In this document: one piece after another, positions 63,737 to 64,000 of the stretch | How positions within the stretch are numbered: position 1 is the first letter of the stretch | Layout of the letters: the number at the start of each line of letters is the position of its first letter | From: Verrucomicrobiia bacterium DG1235 | GTDB lineage: Bacteria > Verrucomicrobiota > Verrucomicrobiia > Opitutales > Opitutaceae | Reading direction: 5' to 3' | NCBI GenBank assembly: GCA_000155695.1 | Contig: DS990592.1 | Location: 3,410,335 to 3,474,334 of the forward strand | Length of the DNA stretch: 64,000 nt | The notes under the pieces: model-generated | What the model saw: only the letters and a program-made list of their open reading frames with translations | Databases searched by the model: none | Told to the model about the DNA's origin: nothing | Translations under genes and position numbers: made by a program

Positions 63737-64000
63737 TCAGTCAATCCCCAGCAAACGAGACGTCTCCCGTTCGAGCACCCGCGCAAAAACCCAGTCGAAC
63801 CAGAATCCCTGCACCGGATTGCCTAGGTCAATCTCTCGCTGAAACTTCTCGTTCACCACAGTCCGCGCCTTGAAGAACGCCGCTTGAGCCTCATCCGTAC
63901 GGCCCATCTGATACGACGCCATTGCCAATACCAGCCGCGCCGTCGCATCGCGCGGAGCGTTCGGATCCGGATAGCCGAGGCAACGCTTCGCATAGGAAAC
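63737..64000 (-). CDS. C-terminal part of a TPR protein (Ser/Thr-kinase-like)
   Basis: Open from the window edge to a stop at 63737, 87 residues. ARLVLAMASYQMGRTDEAQAAF and the ending WFDWVFARVLERETSRLL match the last TPR and tail seen on large serine/threonine protein kinases of Planctomycetota and Verrucomicrobiota ('W.DWl.A..L.rEA..L'). The kinase domain would be outside the window. It has nothing obvious to do with the arabinan operon. Confidence 0.7.
   Translation of the reverse strand, partial: VSYAKRCLGYPDPNAPRDATARLVLAMASYQMGRTDEAQAAFFKARTVVNEKFQREIDLGNPVQGFWFDWVFARVLERETSRLLGID

Overview
The window looks like part of a Verrucomicrobiota chromosome, probably class Opitutae (Pelagicoccus/Opitutaceae-like). 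The taxonomic pointers are a VPDSG-type variant of a PEP-CTERM sorting tail, a TonB-dependent receptor with no SusD partner beside many glycoside hydrolases, very few Shine-Dalgarno sequences, and numerous short-period intergenic repeats. Assignment is from gene character only; there is no rRNA or tRNA gene in view.

Layout. 1-2010: a worn accessory edge with the truncated end of a MacB/ADOP-type permease, IS-end-like direct repeats, a duplicated degenerate coding fragment and a PIN/RHH toxin-antitoxin pair. 2011-8159: capsule/exopolysaccharide export genes (Wzi-like porin, SLBB export protein, Wzz-like chain-length protein), with a GxxExxY nuclease-fold gene wedged between the last two. 8176-16829: nucleotidyltransferase and NDP-sugar epimerase/dehydratase (minus), then HPr-kinase-like protein, sulfotransferase, PqqD-like protein and a 54-residue precursor-like peptide (plus), facing an asparagine-synthetase-like gene and a PEP-CTERM-type protein (minus). 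I read the kinase-to-cyclase block as a probable phosphorylated lasso-peptide (paeninodin-like) RiPP locus lacking a visible leader protease. 17200-28201: housekeeping and stress genes: HhaI-like methyltransferase, ilvA, S4 protein, rodA, RNase G/E, hemerythrin, cytochrome c/sugar dehydrogenase, CMD protein with its ECF41 sigma factor, and a TRIC/YicG channel. 28254-34635: a self-contained RND efflux operon with paired palindromic operators and its own TetR-family regulator. 34962-50445: GH5, a giant hybrid histidine kinase, PhyH-type dioxygenase, sugar MFS, deoC, EEP hydrolase, alditol oxidase, nucleoside hydrolase, YdjC deacetylase, ThpR and a GDSL/DUF1080 fusion. 50609-64000: LysR regulator behind a 20-unit heptamer array, a beta-propeller, and a plant-polysaccharide locus (GH27, AraC regulator, GH26, TonB receptor, two GH43, GPH-type transporter), ending in the tail of a TPR/kinase-like gene.

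How it works together. The right third reads as a galactomannan/arabinan utilisation region: TonB uptake, GH26 mannanase, GH27 alpha-galactosidase, GH43 arabinan enzymes (one broken by an in-frame stop) and a symporter. The left third reads as surface-polysaccharide export joined to the RiPP-like locus. Overlying both is a set of small non-coding repeats: G-poor heptamer arrays directly before start codons, a 9-bp-period TGCG motif ending in an A-rich tract, a double-hairpin element, and 34-40 bp palindromes flanking the GH27 gene.

The strongest candidate for a new system is the RiPP-like cluster at 8176-16074, with the peptide at 13982-14146. The second is the heptamer/9-mer leader repeat system.
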